A stretch of 15,970 bases of DNA from Flavobacteriales bacterium (GCA_018665005.1 JABJEE010000069.1:1-15970); one strand, 5' to 3'. Counted from the first letter of the stretch, positions 1-7,565 are shown. Numbers and translations: made by a program. The notes: generated by a model from the letters alone, not told the origin.

Positions 1-1958
1 TATCAGATATAGAGGATCTTTTTGGAAAAGAGGTTCGTCTAATCATTGATGGCTTAACGAAGATTCCTGAAGTATTTGATGATAAAGCATCAATTCAGGC
101 TGAGAATTTTCGAAAAATGATCTTAACCATTTCTGATGATTTTAGGGTCGTTTTAATCAAATTAGCAGATCGGCTTCACAATATGCGTACTCTTGACAGT
201 ATGCGTTCTGATAAGCAACTCAAAATCGCATCGGAAACCAAATTTCTATATGCGCCTTTAGCCCACCGATTTGGTCTTTACTCTGTGAAATCGGAGCTTG
301 AAGATCTTTCAATGAAGTATTGTGAATCGGAAGTGTATGAAGAAATTAAATCCAAACTAAAAGAAACCCAGGAGAGTAGAGCGCGTTTTATACGAAAGTT
401 TGTGGCTCCGGTAAAAGAACATTTGGCACATGAAGGCTATGTTTTTGACATTAAGGCAAGAACAAAATCCATATCATCAATATGGAAAAAAATGAATTCA
501 AAGGATATACCCTTTGAAGAGGTTTTTGATCTCTTTGCCATTCGAATTATTTTAGATACGCCTGTCGAACTTGAAAAGCCAGATTGTTGGAGAGTGTATA
601 GTATCGTTACCGATTATTATCAACCGAGTCCAGAACGTTTGAGGGATTGGATATCAACACCTCGAGCAAATGGTTATGAGTCTTTACATACTACTGTTAT
701 GTCTCCTCAAGGCAAGTGGGTTGAAGTTCAGATTCGTTCTTTGCGTATGAATGAGATTGCGGAAAAAGGTTTAGCTGCACATTATAAATACAAGGAATCA
801 AAAGGAGATGACAATAAGTTTGATCGTTGGATTACTGAAATCCGTGAATTATTGGAATCGTCGAATACGGATGCCATAGACTTTGTTAATGATTTTAAAC
901 TAAACCTATTTAACGATGAGATTTATATTTTCACCCCTAAGGGAGAGTTAAGAGTATTACCAACAGGTTCAACTATTTTAGATTTTGCCTATGATATTCA
1001 TACAGATATTGGGGATACTTGTATAGGAGCAAAGGTAAATAATCGCCTAATGCCACTTTCTTATGAGCTCCGAAATGGAGATCAGCTTGATATCATAACA
1101 TCATCTAAGCAACACCCCAAGGATGAGTGGTTAAGATTTGTTGTAACGGCAAGGGCGAAAACAAAAATAAAGTCATCACTGAATGAAGAGCGAAATCGGA
1201 TTGCTGCAGATGGTAAAGAAATATTAGAAAGAAAATTTAAGCAATTCAATTTAACCATGTGTTCCGAAAACATTATGTTTTTGGAAAAACATTTTAACCT
1301 GCCCAACATTACTGAGCTCTATTTTAGAATTGCAAAAGGTAAAATTGATTTATCCAAGATAAGGGAGATGGATCAAATGAACGGGATGTTTGTTGTTGAA
1401 AAAAAGGGTCCGAGAAAGAAAAAGAAAACCATTCAAGAATATGAATCTGATTTCGTTTCTTTAGATTCTAAAAAAGATACGCTTTTAATTGGTGACGATT
1501 TTAAAGGGTTTGATTATCAAATGGCCAAATGTTGTAATCCTATACCCGGGGATAAGGTGTATGGATTTATAACAGTGTCTTCTGGAATAAAGGTGCACCG
1601 ATTTAATTGCCCAAACTCAGTAAATATGATGTCTAAGATGGCATATAGATGCATTAAGGCGCGTTGGAAATCAGATAAACTTGTTGAGCGTATTGCAGCC
1701 ATAAAAATTATTGGTATCGATCAATTCGGTCTTGTAAATAAGATTACGGAAATCATTTCTAATCAAATCAATGTGAATATGAAGAGCATTTCATTTGACA
1801 CAGATGATGGTATCTTTGAAGGTAAAATCAAAGTGATGGTTTTGGATACCGAGCATTTAGAGCAATTGACTAGAAAGTTTGAAGAAGTAGAAGGAGTAAA
1901 ACGTGTCCTTCGTTGGGACGAAGAAGATTCTGAAGAAATCAATCATCAGGAAGACTAA
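1..1958 (+). CDS. rel: Rel/SpoT-family (p)ppGpp synthetase/hydrolase, 5'-truncated by window edge
   Basis: The reading frame is open from base 3, before the first in-window ATG at 117. The residues encoded before that ATG continue the HD domain (DGLTKI near 51-65), so the true start lies outside the window. Domains in order: the end of the HD hydrolase domain with KLADRLHNMRTL (about nt 159-194; its Asp is a metal ligand in Rel enzymes); the (p)ppGpp synthetase domain (about nt 460-800) with RANGYESLHTTV and EVQIRS; TGS (about 918-1107); a conserved-cysteine region with KCCNPIPGD (about 1512-1620); and a C-terminal ACT domain (about 1689-1930). The synthetase has RLRD at nt 636-647, where bifunctional Rel enzymes carry RxKD and E. 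coli RelA carries ExDD. The positive charge points to the bifunctional type. Whether the HD domain is active cannot be judged, because its HDxxED motif is upstream. The protein transfers pyrophosphate from ATP to GDP or GTP in the stringent response and probably also hydrolyses the product. Confidence 0.97.
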   Translation, partial: SDIEDLFGKEVRLIIDGLTKIPEVFDDKASIQAENFRKMILTISDDFRVVLIKLADRLHNMRTLDSMRSDKQLKIASETKFLYAPLAHRFGLYSVKSELEDLSMKYCESEVYEEIKSKLKETQESRARFIRKFVAPVKEHLAHEGYVFDIKARTKSISSIWKKMNSKDIPFEEVFDLFAIRIILDTPVELEKPDCWRVYSIVTDYYQPSPERLRDWISTPRANGYESLHTTVMSPQGKWVEVQIRSLRMNEIAEKGLAAHYKYKESKGDDNKFDRWITEIRELLESSNTDAIDFVNDFKLNLFNDEIYIFTPKGELRVLPTGSTILDFAYDIHTDIGDTCIGAKVNNRLMPLSYELRNGDQLDIITSSKQHPKDEWLRFVVTARAKTKIKSSLNEERNRIAADGKEILERKFKQFNLTMCSENIMFLEKHFNLPNITELYFRIAKGKIDLSKIREMDQMNGMFVVEKKGPRKKKKTIQEYESDFVSLDSKKDTLLIGDDFKGFDYQMAKCCNPIPGDKVYGFITVSSGIKVHRFNCPNSVNMMSKMAYRCIKARWKSDKLVERIAAIKIIGIDQFGLVNKITEIISNQINVNMKSISFDTDDGIFEGKIKVMVLDTEHLEQLTRKFEEVEGVKRVLRWDEEDSEEINHQED

Positions 1959-3477
1959 ATTCATCTTCAGGTCGTAAAGCTGGATTCCATTTAAAGTTTT
2001 TAATCCATTTTTTTTTATCAAGTATCTGATCCATTGGGTAAAATATACCGACAGGTTCATTTACATAATTAATACCGATAACTTCTCCGCTATCTAGGTA
2101 AACACTTAGTGTAGACGATTCCAGTCTATTTAAGCCCATTCGTTTAATGGTTGTAAGGCTGTCTGTTTTTTCTTCATCTTCAGGATAATAGATGCTGACC
2201 GCAGAACCATTTACATCGGTTTTCCGAAGTTTACCCTCTTTCATATAAGCAATCATGTTTTTGCCTGAAATTTGATTGTATAGTTGTCCCGAGTCGAGTT
2301 CCATTATAGCAGAGGCGTTTCTGTAAATGTTGATTTTATCAATCAAGGAATCTTTTGTCGATATTACAATAGAATCTCCTTTTAATTCACTGTTTTCTGA
2401 CCAAACAATAGGATTGTGGTAGAGCTTGATTTTATTTTGAGTTTGCGAAAACCATAGTGAATCGCATATGGATTGAATATCATTATTGTATATTTTTACA
2501 CCGTAATACGCCATGATATTCTTGTTTTTCTTAATGGTGTCCTTCAAAACAAAAAGAGTATCGCTATGAATATAAATGGTGTCCTTATTCTGAATAAGTT
2601 TTGCTATTGCACAATCTGTTATATAAGTTAGGCCTATGCTATCGGATGTATACATGTAGTTTGAATTGAGCACATAATTGCTTTTTTCATTAATCAAATG
2701 AACATCTTTTTTTGCGATGATTTCATCATTTTTTTCATCGTAGCGAATGGTGTCTGCGTAAAGGATTTGTGAATTGTCTTTATAGCTCGCATTACCGTGG
2801 AGATACCCTTTGTTTAGTTCTGTGTTATACCATCCATATAAACACGTCATGGTCATGCTGTCTTTTAAAATGGTGGTTTCCCCGTTAAAAACTGTTTGTT
2901 TGTTAACATATTCATAGGCCAATGTATCTGTAGTCATGCGAATACCATCATTGGTGTAAACTACGCTGTCGCTAAAAAAATAATTTTTTGACTCTGGGTA
3001 GAAATAACCAACTTTACTGACAATCATTTCATTTGATCCAATTTTTTTAATGGTACCATAATTTCTATAAATGGCTCTTCCCGATGAGGATATGTATTCG
3101 AGGCTATCCGTTGTAAGACGGTAATCAAGATCGCGAACACGTACATTCCCCCAAAGCTTTGCTCTTTCTGCTTTACCATTAAAAAACGCTGAATCGCAAA
3201 ACATATTTATTTTATCCCTTATAATATGAACCTTGCCATAGGCATAAACCAGTCTTCTTTTTTCAAAATAATAGGCAGAGTCACAATACATGGTGTTGCC
3301 TTGATATTCAAAATGAACATTGCCTTCCAATTTAAGAAGGTCATTATTTTCATAATAGTTGGCTTTTCTTGATCCAGGTAAAAGTTTCAATAAATCACTT
3401 TGAGCCAAAAAATTTGACATCAAAAAAAATGCGCCTACGAAAAGCGCAAATTTAATTTTATGATTTTTCGTTTTCAT
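1939..3477 (-). CDS. OstA/LptA-like exported protein (LPS-transport family)
   Basis: 512 residues from the ATG at 3477-3475. An in-frame TTG one codon earlier (3480) is possible, but the ATG is preferred because it forms a TGATG junction with the purA stop codon, which suggests translational coupling. An N-terminal signal peptide (basic residues, then a hydrophobic stretch to about residue 25, ending LAQ) has no lipobox cysteine. The mature part is a long series of short beta-rich units of the form 'L.L.GNV......G....CDSA.Y', typical of the OstA-like fold of LptA and the LptD N-domain. Similar units recur to about residue 450, and no LptD-type barrel is recognisable in the rest. Such proteins are thought to take part in moving lipopolysaccharide across the periplasm; this role is inferred from family. 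It is last in the fur-STAS-purA cluster. Its last 20 bases overlap the end of rel on the opposite strand, and no terminator hairpin is visible there. Confidence 0.88.
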   Translation of the reverse strand: MKTKNHKIKFALFVGAFFLMSNFLAQSDLLKLLPGSRKANYYENNDLLKLEGNVHFEYQGNTMYCDSAYYFEKRRLVYAYGKVHIIRDKINMFCDSAFFNGKAERAKLWGNVRVRDLDYRLTTDSLEYISSSGRAIYRNYGTIKKIGSNEMIVSKVGYFYPESKNYFFSDSVVYTNDGIRMTTDTLAYEYVNKQTVFNGETTILKDSMTMTCLYGWYNTELNKGYLHGNASYKDNSQILYADTIRYDEKNDEIIAKKDVHLINEKSNYVLNSNYMYTSDSIGLTYITDCAIAKLIQNKDTIYIHSDTLFVLKDTIKKNKNIMAYYGVKIYNNDIQSICDSLWFSQTQNKIKLYHNPIVWSENSELKGDSIVISTKDSLIDKINIYRNASAIMELDSGQLYNQISGKNMIAYMKEGKLRKTDVNGSAVSIYYPEDEEKTDSLTTIKRMGLNRLESSTLSVYLDSGEVIGINYVNEPVGIFYPMDQILDKKKWIKNFKWNPALRPEDEFSLPDD

Positions 3478-4748
3478 CAAGAATTCGATAGTGTTTGTTT
3501 TCTATCTGGACCAACAGATACAACGCGAATAGGCACATTTAATTGCTTCTCTAGATAATTCACATATGAAACAAACGTTTCTGGAGCATCTTCTAATTGT
3601 TCAAGCTTGGTCAAATCCTCTTTCCATCCAGGTACACTTTCGTATATCGGAGTGATGTCATGGTCATTGATGTCAAATGGAAAGTCCGTAACTTTTTCTC
3701 CATCAATTAAATAGTGTGTACAAGCCTTGATTTCATCAAAAATACTAAGAACATCTCCTTTCATCATAGAAAGCTCAGTTATTCCATTGATCATGATTGA
3801 ATATTTCAATTGAACCAAATCAATCCATCCACATCTTCTTGGCCTTCCCGTTGTTGCTCCAAACTCATGTCCCTCTTTTCTCATTAATTCTCCATCAGAA
3901 TCATGAAGCTCAGTAGGGAAGGGTCCACTACCAACTCGTGTACAATAAGCTTTGAATATTCCGATGATATTGCCAATTTTATTTGGAGGAACACCTAGGC
4001 CTGTGCAAGTTCCTGCTGTTATGGTATTCGAAGATGTTACAAATGGATAAGTCCCAAAATCAATATCTAACATTGTGCCTTGAGCTCCCTCTGCCAGAAT
4101 CTTTTTCCCCTCGTTTAGCGCTTTGTTTATATAGATCTCACTATCAACAAACTTAAGGTTTTTCATTACTTCAACGCCTTCTAACCAGCTTTCTTCAAGT
4201 TCTTTAAGTTCGTATTTGAAATCCTCATAATGCTTCAATATGTTGAGGTGCTTTTCAACCAATGCTTTGTATTTTTTCTCAAAATTTGGTGATAAAATAT
4301 CTCCAACACGGAGACCATTTCGCCCTGTTTTATCCATGTATGTTGGGCCAATACCTTTCAATGTAGAACCGATTTTATTTTTCCCTTTAGACATTTCTGA
4401 AGCTGCATCTAGTAACTTGTGAGTAGGAAGTATAAGATGGGCCTTTTTCGAAATAAGAAGTCTTTCTTCGTGATTAATATTAAAGGGTTTTAATTGGTCG
4501 AGTTCCCCCTTAAAAATAATCGGGTCAATGACAACGCCATTTCCAACAAGATTCATCACGTCTGAATGAAAAATCCCCGAAGGAATGGTATGCAAAACAT
4601 GTTTAATGCCCTCAAATTCTAAGGTGTGACCTGCATTTGGTCCTCCTTGAAAACGTGCAATAATGTCGTACTTCGGGGTGAGTACATCAACAATTTTTCC
4701 TTTTCCTTCATCTCCCCATTGAAGGCCTAATAATACGTCTACTTTCAT
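3477..4748 (-). CDS. purA: Adenylosuccinate synthetase PurA
   Basis: 423 residues, the normal length for the family and complete. The enzyme joins IMP and aspartate using GTP to give adenylosuccinate, the first committed step to AMP, in the cytoplasm. Visible motifs: GDEGKGK at residues 12-18 (Asp13 is the catalytic acid/base); GPNAGHT with His41, matching E. coli numbering; the IMP-binding stretch TLKGIGPTYMDKTGR (about 128-142); the substrate loop TTGRPRRCGW; and the C-terminal SVGPDR nucleotide-base motif. It starts 4 bases after the STAS stop codon and its stop overlaps the next gene's ATG by one base, so it lies inside an operon. No Shine-Dalgarno sequence precedes the ATG. In other bacteria PurA is inhibited by (p)ppGpp; the nearby rel gene makes that link notable, though nothing here shows it directly. 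Confidence 0.98.
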   Translation of the reverse strand: MKVDVLLGLQWGDEGKGKIVDVLTPKYDIIARFQGGPNAGHTLEFEGIKHVLHTIPSGIFHSDVMNLVGNGVVIDPIIFKGELDQLKPFNINHEERLLISKKAHLILPTHKLLDAASEMSKGKNKIGSTLKGIGPTYMDKTGRNGLRVGDILSPNFEKKYKALVEKHLNILKHYEDFKYELKELEESWLEGVEVMKNLKFVDSEIYINKALNEGKKILAEGAQGTMLDIDFGTYPFVTSSNTITAGTCTGLGVPPNKIGNIIGIFKAYCTRVGSGPFPTELHDSDGELMRKEGHEFGATTGRPRRCGWIDLVQLKYSIMINGITELSMMKGDVLSIFDEIKACTHYLIDGEKVTDFPFDINDHDITPIYESVPGWKEDLTKLEQLEDAPETFVSYVNYLEKQLNVPIRVVSVGPDRKQTLSNS

Positions 4749-4752
4749 GAAT

Positions 4753-5088
4753 TTACTTGAATTGATTTAATGCGGCTTCGTTTGAATCATAGATTGAAAA
4801 CACTTCATTCATTTTTGTGATTTCAAATAGCTGATTAATCATTTTGTTTGGATTTGAAATAAAAAGATCACCATGGTTAATTCTACATTTTGTCATGGTT
4901 TTAACAAAAACGGAAATACCAGTTGAATTAATATGGGTCAGTTCGGTTAAATCGAATATGACTTTCCAGTTTGAGAGTTGGTCAATATGGCTTGATAAAT
5001 CCTCAATGTCGCCATCTGAAAGAATCTTACCGCAAAGCTTCACAATGCTGCAATCACCCTCAATTGTAGTTGAAAAAGTCAAGTTCAT
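4753..5088 (-). CDS. Single-domain STAS protein (anti-sigma factor antagonist-like)
   Basis: 111 residues forming one STAS domain. The segment VIFDLTELTHINSTGISVFV (residues 43-62) matches the family's core strand and phosphorylation loop. Ser55, followed by Thr-Gly, sits where SpoIIAA-type proteins carry the serine phosphorylated by an anti-sigma kinase; the preceding residue is Asn54 rather than the usual Asp. There is no transmembrane segment or sulfate-transporter part. STAS proteins of this size normally work by reversible binding to a serine kinase/anti-sigma factor, and a PP2C-type phosphatase reactivates them. No such kinase, phosphatase or sigma factor is encoded in this window, so the partner is unknown. 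The gene starts 4 bases after the fur stop and ends 4 bases before purA. An open frame on the opposite strand (4844-5173) is a shadow of it. Confidence 0.85.
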   Translation of the reverse strand: MNLTFSTTIEGDCSIVKLCGKILSDGDIEDLSSHIDQLSNWKVIFDLTELTHINSTGISVFVKTMTKCRINHGDLFISNPNKMINQLFEITKMNEVFSIYDSNEAALNQFK

Positions 5089-5092
5089 ATTC

Positions 5093-5536
5093 TTATTTTA
5101 TTTGTTTTTTAGTGCCATAAAAATAAAGAGAATGATGTTGAATATCTATATCAAAAAGTTCTTCGATGGTTGATTTTATTTGTTGTATTCTGGGGTCACA
5201 GAATTCAATAACTTCACCGCTATCAGTACAAATGACATGATCATGCTGTTTAGAGCCATGAGATTTCTCGAATTGAGCAATGTTTCCTCCAAATTGATGC
5301 TTACGCACCAAATTACAGGCCATCAACAATTCAATGGTATTGTATAGGGTTGCACGCGAAACACGATAGTTGTGGTTTTTCATTTTAATATAAAGTGACT
5401 CAATATCAAAATGTCCTTTATATCCATAGATCTCACCCAAAATCGCAAATCGTTCAGGAGTTTTTCTGTGCCCGTTTTTTTCTAGATATGCAGAAAAAAT
5501 TCCCTTAACTGTTTCTTGTAATTTAATTTCACCCAT
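5093..5536 (-). CDS. fur: Fur-family metal-responsive transcriptional regulator
   Basis: 147 residues, a usual Fur length. The N-terminal winged helix contains RKTPERFAIL (24-33) and the recognition-helix region YRVSRATLYNTIELL (57-71). The dimer/metal domain keeps likely regulatory-site ligands: His42, Glu90, His98-Asp99-His100, a Glu near 126 and the His134-His135 pair. Glu111 occupies the place where peroxide sensors of the PerR type have a key Asp, so it looks Fur-like. The usual CxxC structural zinc motif is CTDS here (Cys103, Ser106) and there is no second C-terminal CxxC, so the structural zinc site appears lost. The predicted role is repression of iron- or other metal-dependent genes with a metal corepressor; the exact metal cannot be read from sequence. 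It is first gene of the cluster with STAS, purA and ostA-like. Confidence 0.92.
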   Translation of the reverse strand: MGEIKLQETVKGIFSAYLEKNGHRKTPERFAILGEIYGYKGHFDIESLYIKMKNHNYRVSRATLYNTIELLMACNLVRKHQFGGNIAQFEKSHGSKQHDHVICTDSGEVIEFCDPRIQQIKSTIEELFDIDIQHHSLYFYGTKKQIK

Positions 5537-5546
5537 ATTTATGTAG

Positions 5547-5575
5547 CAAATTTACATATTTATTCAGTTCATAAA
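5547..5575 (-). promoter_or_regulatory. Bacteroidota-type promoter before fur
   Basis: Reading the minus strand, a TTTA (5575-5572) lies 17 bases before TAAATTTG (5554-5547), close to the Bacteroidota consensus TTTG-N17-23-TAnnTTTG. The -7 element is a full match and the -33 element matches three of four. Transcription would start near 5542, leaving a leader of only about 6 nt before the ATG at 5536. Confidence 0.6.
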
Positions 5576-5631
5576 CATCTATAATGAATAGGTTATTAGG
5601 TATTTACTCACAAAAAACTATTTACATAAAA

Positions 5632-5653
5632 AAAAGGGGACGAATCCCCTTTT
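5632..5653 (-). terminator. Intrinsic terminator of rpsA
   Basis: A perfect 9-bp stem (5632-5640 pairs with 5645-5653) with a 4-base loop and four consecutive G-C pairs. On the minus strand it is followed by eight T residues (5635-5628, partly in the stem). It lies about 20 bases past the rpsA stop codon and separates rpsA from the fur promoter. Confidence 0.9.
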
Positions 5654-5673
5654 AAATTATTTGAATAAATGGA

Positions 5674-7443
5674 TTATTTGTTCTTGTCCATTTTTTCTTT
5701 CAATTCAGCAAGTGCATCAAGATCACCAAGAGTAGATTTTTCTGCGTTACTGTTAATTGATTTTAGCTTACTATTTGAAGAACTTGATTTTTTAGGAGCT
5801 TTAGTTGTTCCTTCATATTCTTCATGAGTTCTGATGTGAGATACAACTATTTTTCTTGCATCTTTATTGAACTCAATCACTTGGAAATCCAATGCGTCTT
5901 CTACTGTCGCATTTGTTCCATCAGCTTTTTTCAGATGTTTCGCTGGACAAATTGCTTCAAGACCATAAGGCAATGATACAATTCCAGACTTATCTTTCAT
6001 TTCGATGATTGTTCCAGGATGTAAACTTCCTTCAGTAAAGGTAGATTCAAATACTTCCCATGGATTTTCTTCGATTTGTTTGTGGCCTAAAGAAATTCTT
6101 CTGTTTTCTCTATCTATCTCTAGAACGATCACTTCAAGCTCTTCATCTGTCTTACAAAATTCAGAAGGATGCTTGATTTTCTTTTGCCATGATAAGTCAG
6201 AGATGTGGATGAGTCCATCTACACCTTCTTCCAATTCAACAAATACTCCGAAATTCGTAAAGTTTCTAACTTTTGCAGCATGCTTTGTGTTCACGGCATA
6301 TTTCGTTTCGATGTCACTCCATGGGTCCGGCATCAATTGCTTAATTCCTAACGACATTTTTCTTTCCTCTCTATCTAAGGTAAGAACGACAGCTTCAACA
6401 GAATCTCCAATTTTCATAAAGTCCTGAGCAGAGCGTAAATGTTGAGACCAGCTCATTTCTGAAACGTGAATCAATCCTTCAACTCCCGCAGCAATCTCTA
6501 TAAATGCACCGTAATCAGCCATAACAACAACTTTTCCAGTAACCTTGTCTCCAATTTCCATTTTTGCATCTAGTGCATCCCATGGATGTGGCTGAAGTTG
6601 TTTCAATCCAAGAGCAATTCTTTTCTTCTCATCATCAAAATCAAGAATTACAACATTGATTTTTGAATCAAGCTCAAGAAGCTCTTCTGGGTGTGTAACT
6701 CTACCCCAAGAAAGGTCCGTAATGTGAATTAAACCATCAACACCACCAAGGTCAATAAAGACTCCGTAAGATGTAATGTTTTTAACAATACCTTCAAGAA
6801 CTTGTCCTTTTTCAAGACCAGAGATGATTTGTTTCTTTTGTTCTTCTAATTCAGCTTCGATGAGCGCTTTGTGAGAAACAACAACGTTTCTGAATTCTTC
6901 ATTTATCTTAACCACTTTGAATTCCATGTTCTTTCCAACATAGATATCATAATCACGAATTGGTTTTACATCAATTTGTGAACCTGGAAGGAAAGCTTCG
7001 ATACCAAAGACATCCACAATCAAACCACCTTTAGTACGGCATTTAACGTGACCTGTAATGATTTCGCCTGTTTTCAATACTTCATTTACTCGAATCCAAG
7101 CACTGTGCATTCTAGCTGTTTTGTGAGAAACAACAAGCTGACCTGTTTTATCTTCAGTACATTCTACATAAATATCAACAGTATCTCCAATTTTTAAATC
7201 AGGGTTGTATCTAAATTCATTGGCAGCGATTACACCTTCGGATTTGTATCCGATATTGACGATAATTTCTTTTTTGGTGATGTGAACAACTTTACCTTGA
7301 ATGACCTCTCTTTCATTGATAGAAGTGAGGGTTTTTTCGTAGATATCAGACATTTCTGATCTTTCTACTTTGGTGTAACCGTCTAATTGTAACGATTCCC
7401 AATCAAAATCTGCAGTTCCCTGCATTACTTTTTCTTTTGCCAT
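5674..7443 (-). CDS. rpsA: 30S ribosomal protein S1
   Basis: 589 residues containing six S1 (OB-fold RNA-binding) repeats at roughly 47-107, 126-191, 212-282, 299-368, 386-455 and 474-537. The central repeats are the most typical, with the recurring pattern YGVFI....VDGLIH.S.LSW and ending in SLG.KQL. The first two and the last are more diverged, as usual in S1. A polar Lys/Ser-rich tail follows (about 545-589). In other bacteria S1 sits on the small ribosomal subunit and binds single-stranded mRNA leaders to help initiation, which may matter more where Shine-Dalgarno sites are scarce, as in this lineage. The gene has its own promoter, a leader of about 90 nt with a hairpin, and its own terminator, so it looks monocistronic, although read-through from the yqgE-like gene upstream is possible. 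Confidence 0.97.
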   Translation of the reverse strand: MAKEKVMQGTADFDWESLQLDGYTKVERSEMSDIYEKTLTSINEREVIQGKVVHITKKEIIVNIGYKSEGVIAANEFRYNPDLKIGDTVDIYVECTEDKTGQLVVSHKTARMHSAWIRVNEVLKTGEIITGHVKCRTKGGLIVDVFGIEAFLPGSQIDVKPIRDYDIYVGKNMEFKVVKINEEFRNVVVSHKALIEAELEEQKKQIISGLEKGQVLEGIVKNITSYGVFIDLGGVDGLIHITDLSWGRVTHPEELLELDSKINVVILDFDDEKKRIALGLKQLQPHPWDALDAKMEIGDKVTGKVVVMADYGAFIEIAAGVEGLIHVSEMSWSQHLRSAQDFMKIGDSVEAVVLTLDREERKMSLGIKQLMPDPWSDIETKYAVNTKHAAKVRNFTNFGVFVELEEGVDGLIHISDLSWQKKIKHPSEFCKTDEELEVIVLEIDRENRRISLGHKQIEENPWEVFESTFTEGSLHPGTIIEMKDKSGIVSLPYGLEAICPAKHLKKADGTNATVEDALDFQVIEFNKDARKIVVSHIRTHEEYEGTTKAPKKSSSSNSKLKSINSNAEKSTLGDLDALAELKEKMDKNK

Positions 7444-7460
7444 AGGGCTTAAACTTTGTA

Positions 7461-7484
7461 TTTCAAGACTCCTTTTTCTTGAAA
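7461..7484 (-). other. Hairpin in the rpsA mRNA leader
   Basis: A perfect 8-bp inverted repeat (7461-7468 with 7477-7484) encloses an 8-base loop reading AAAAGGAG in the mRNA sense. The structure ends 17 bases before the rpsA ATG. There is no T-run after it, so it is not a terminator of the upstream gene. The GGAG resembles a Shine-Dalgarno core but is about 25 nt from the start codon, too far for ordinary use. A regulatory role, for example autogenous control by S1, is inference. Confidence 0.5.
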
Positions 7485-7535
7485 GGGTTAAACATGAGTC
7501 GCTTAGTGTAGGAGTGCAACTATTTTTTTCGAGTG

Positions 7536-7565
7536 CAAATTTACATCTTTCTTTTGAATATCAAA
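7536..7565 (-). promoter_or_regulatory. Bacteroidota-type promoter of rpsA
   Basis: On the minus strand, TTTG (7565-7562), an 18-base spacer and TAAATTTG (7543-7536) match the Bacteroidota housekeeping consensus TTTG-N17-23-TAnnTTTG exactly. The predicted start of transcription near 7532 gives a leader of about 90 nt. The -7 region shares 12 identical bases with that of fur. Confidence 0.8.

Noticed and set aside
3478..3480. TTG as the start of the OstA-like gene; likewise TTG at 8206-8204 for the yqgE-like gene.
   Set aside because: In both cases an ATG just downstream gives a better start: a TGATG junction with purA, and a start closer to the family's N-terminus for yqgE.
4844..5173. Open frame of 109 codons on the plus strand opposite STAS and the end of fur.
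   Set aside because: It runs antisense to two well-supported genes, has no recognisable domain and no promoter; it is a shadow frame.
5579..5600. Possible Fur box (imperfect inverted AT-rich repeat around CTATAAT...TTATTAG) upstream of the fur promoter.
   Set aside because: The arms match poorly and any AT-rich stretch of this size yields such similarity. It does not reach a 19-bp Fur-box or a PerR-box match.
6005..6427. 140-codon plus-strand frame opposite rpsA.
   Set aside because: It mirrors the strongly conserved S1 repeats and has low-complexity Ser-rich content expected of a reverse frame.
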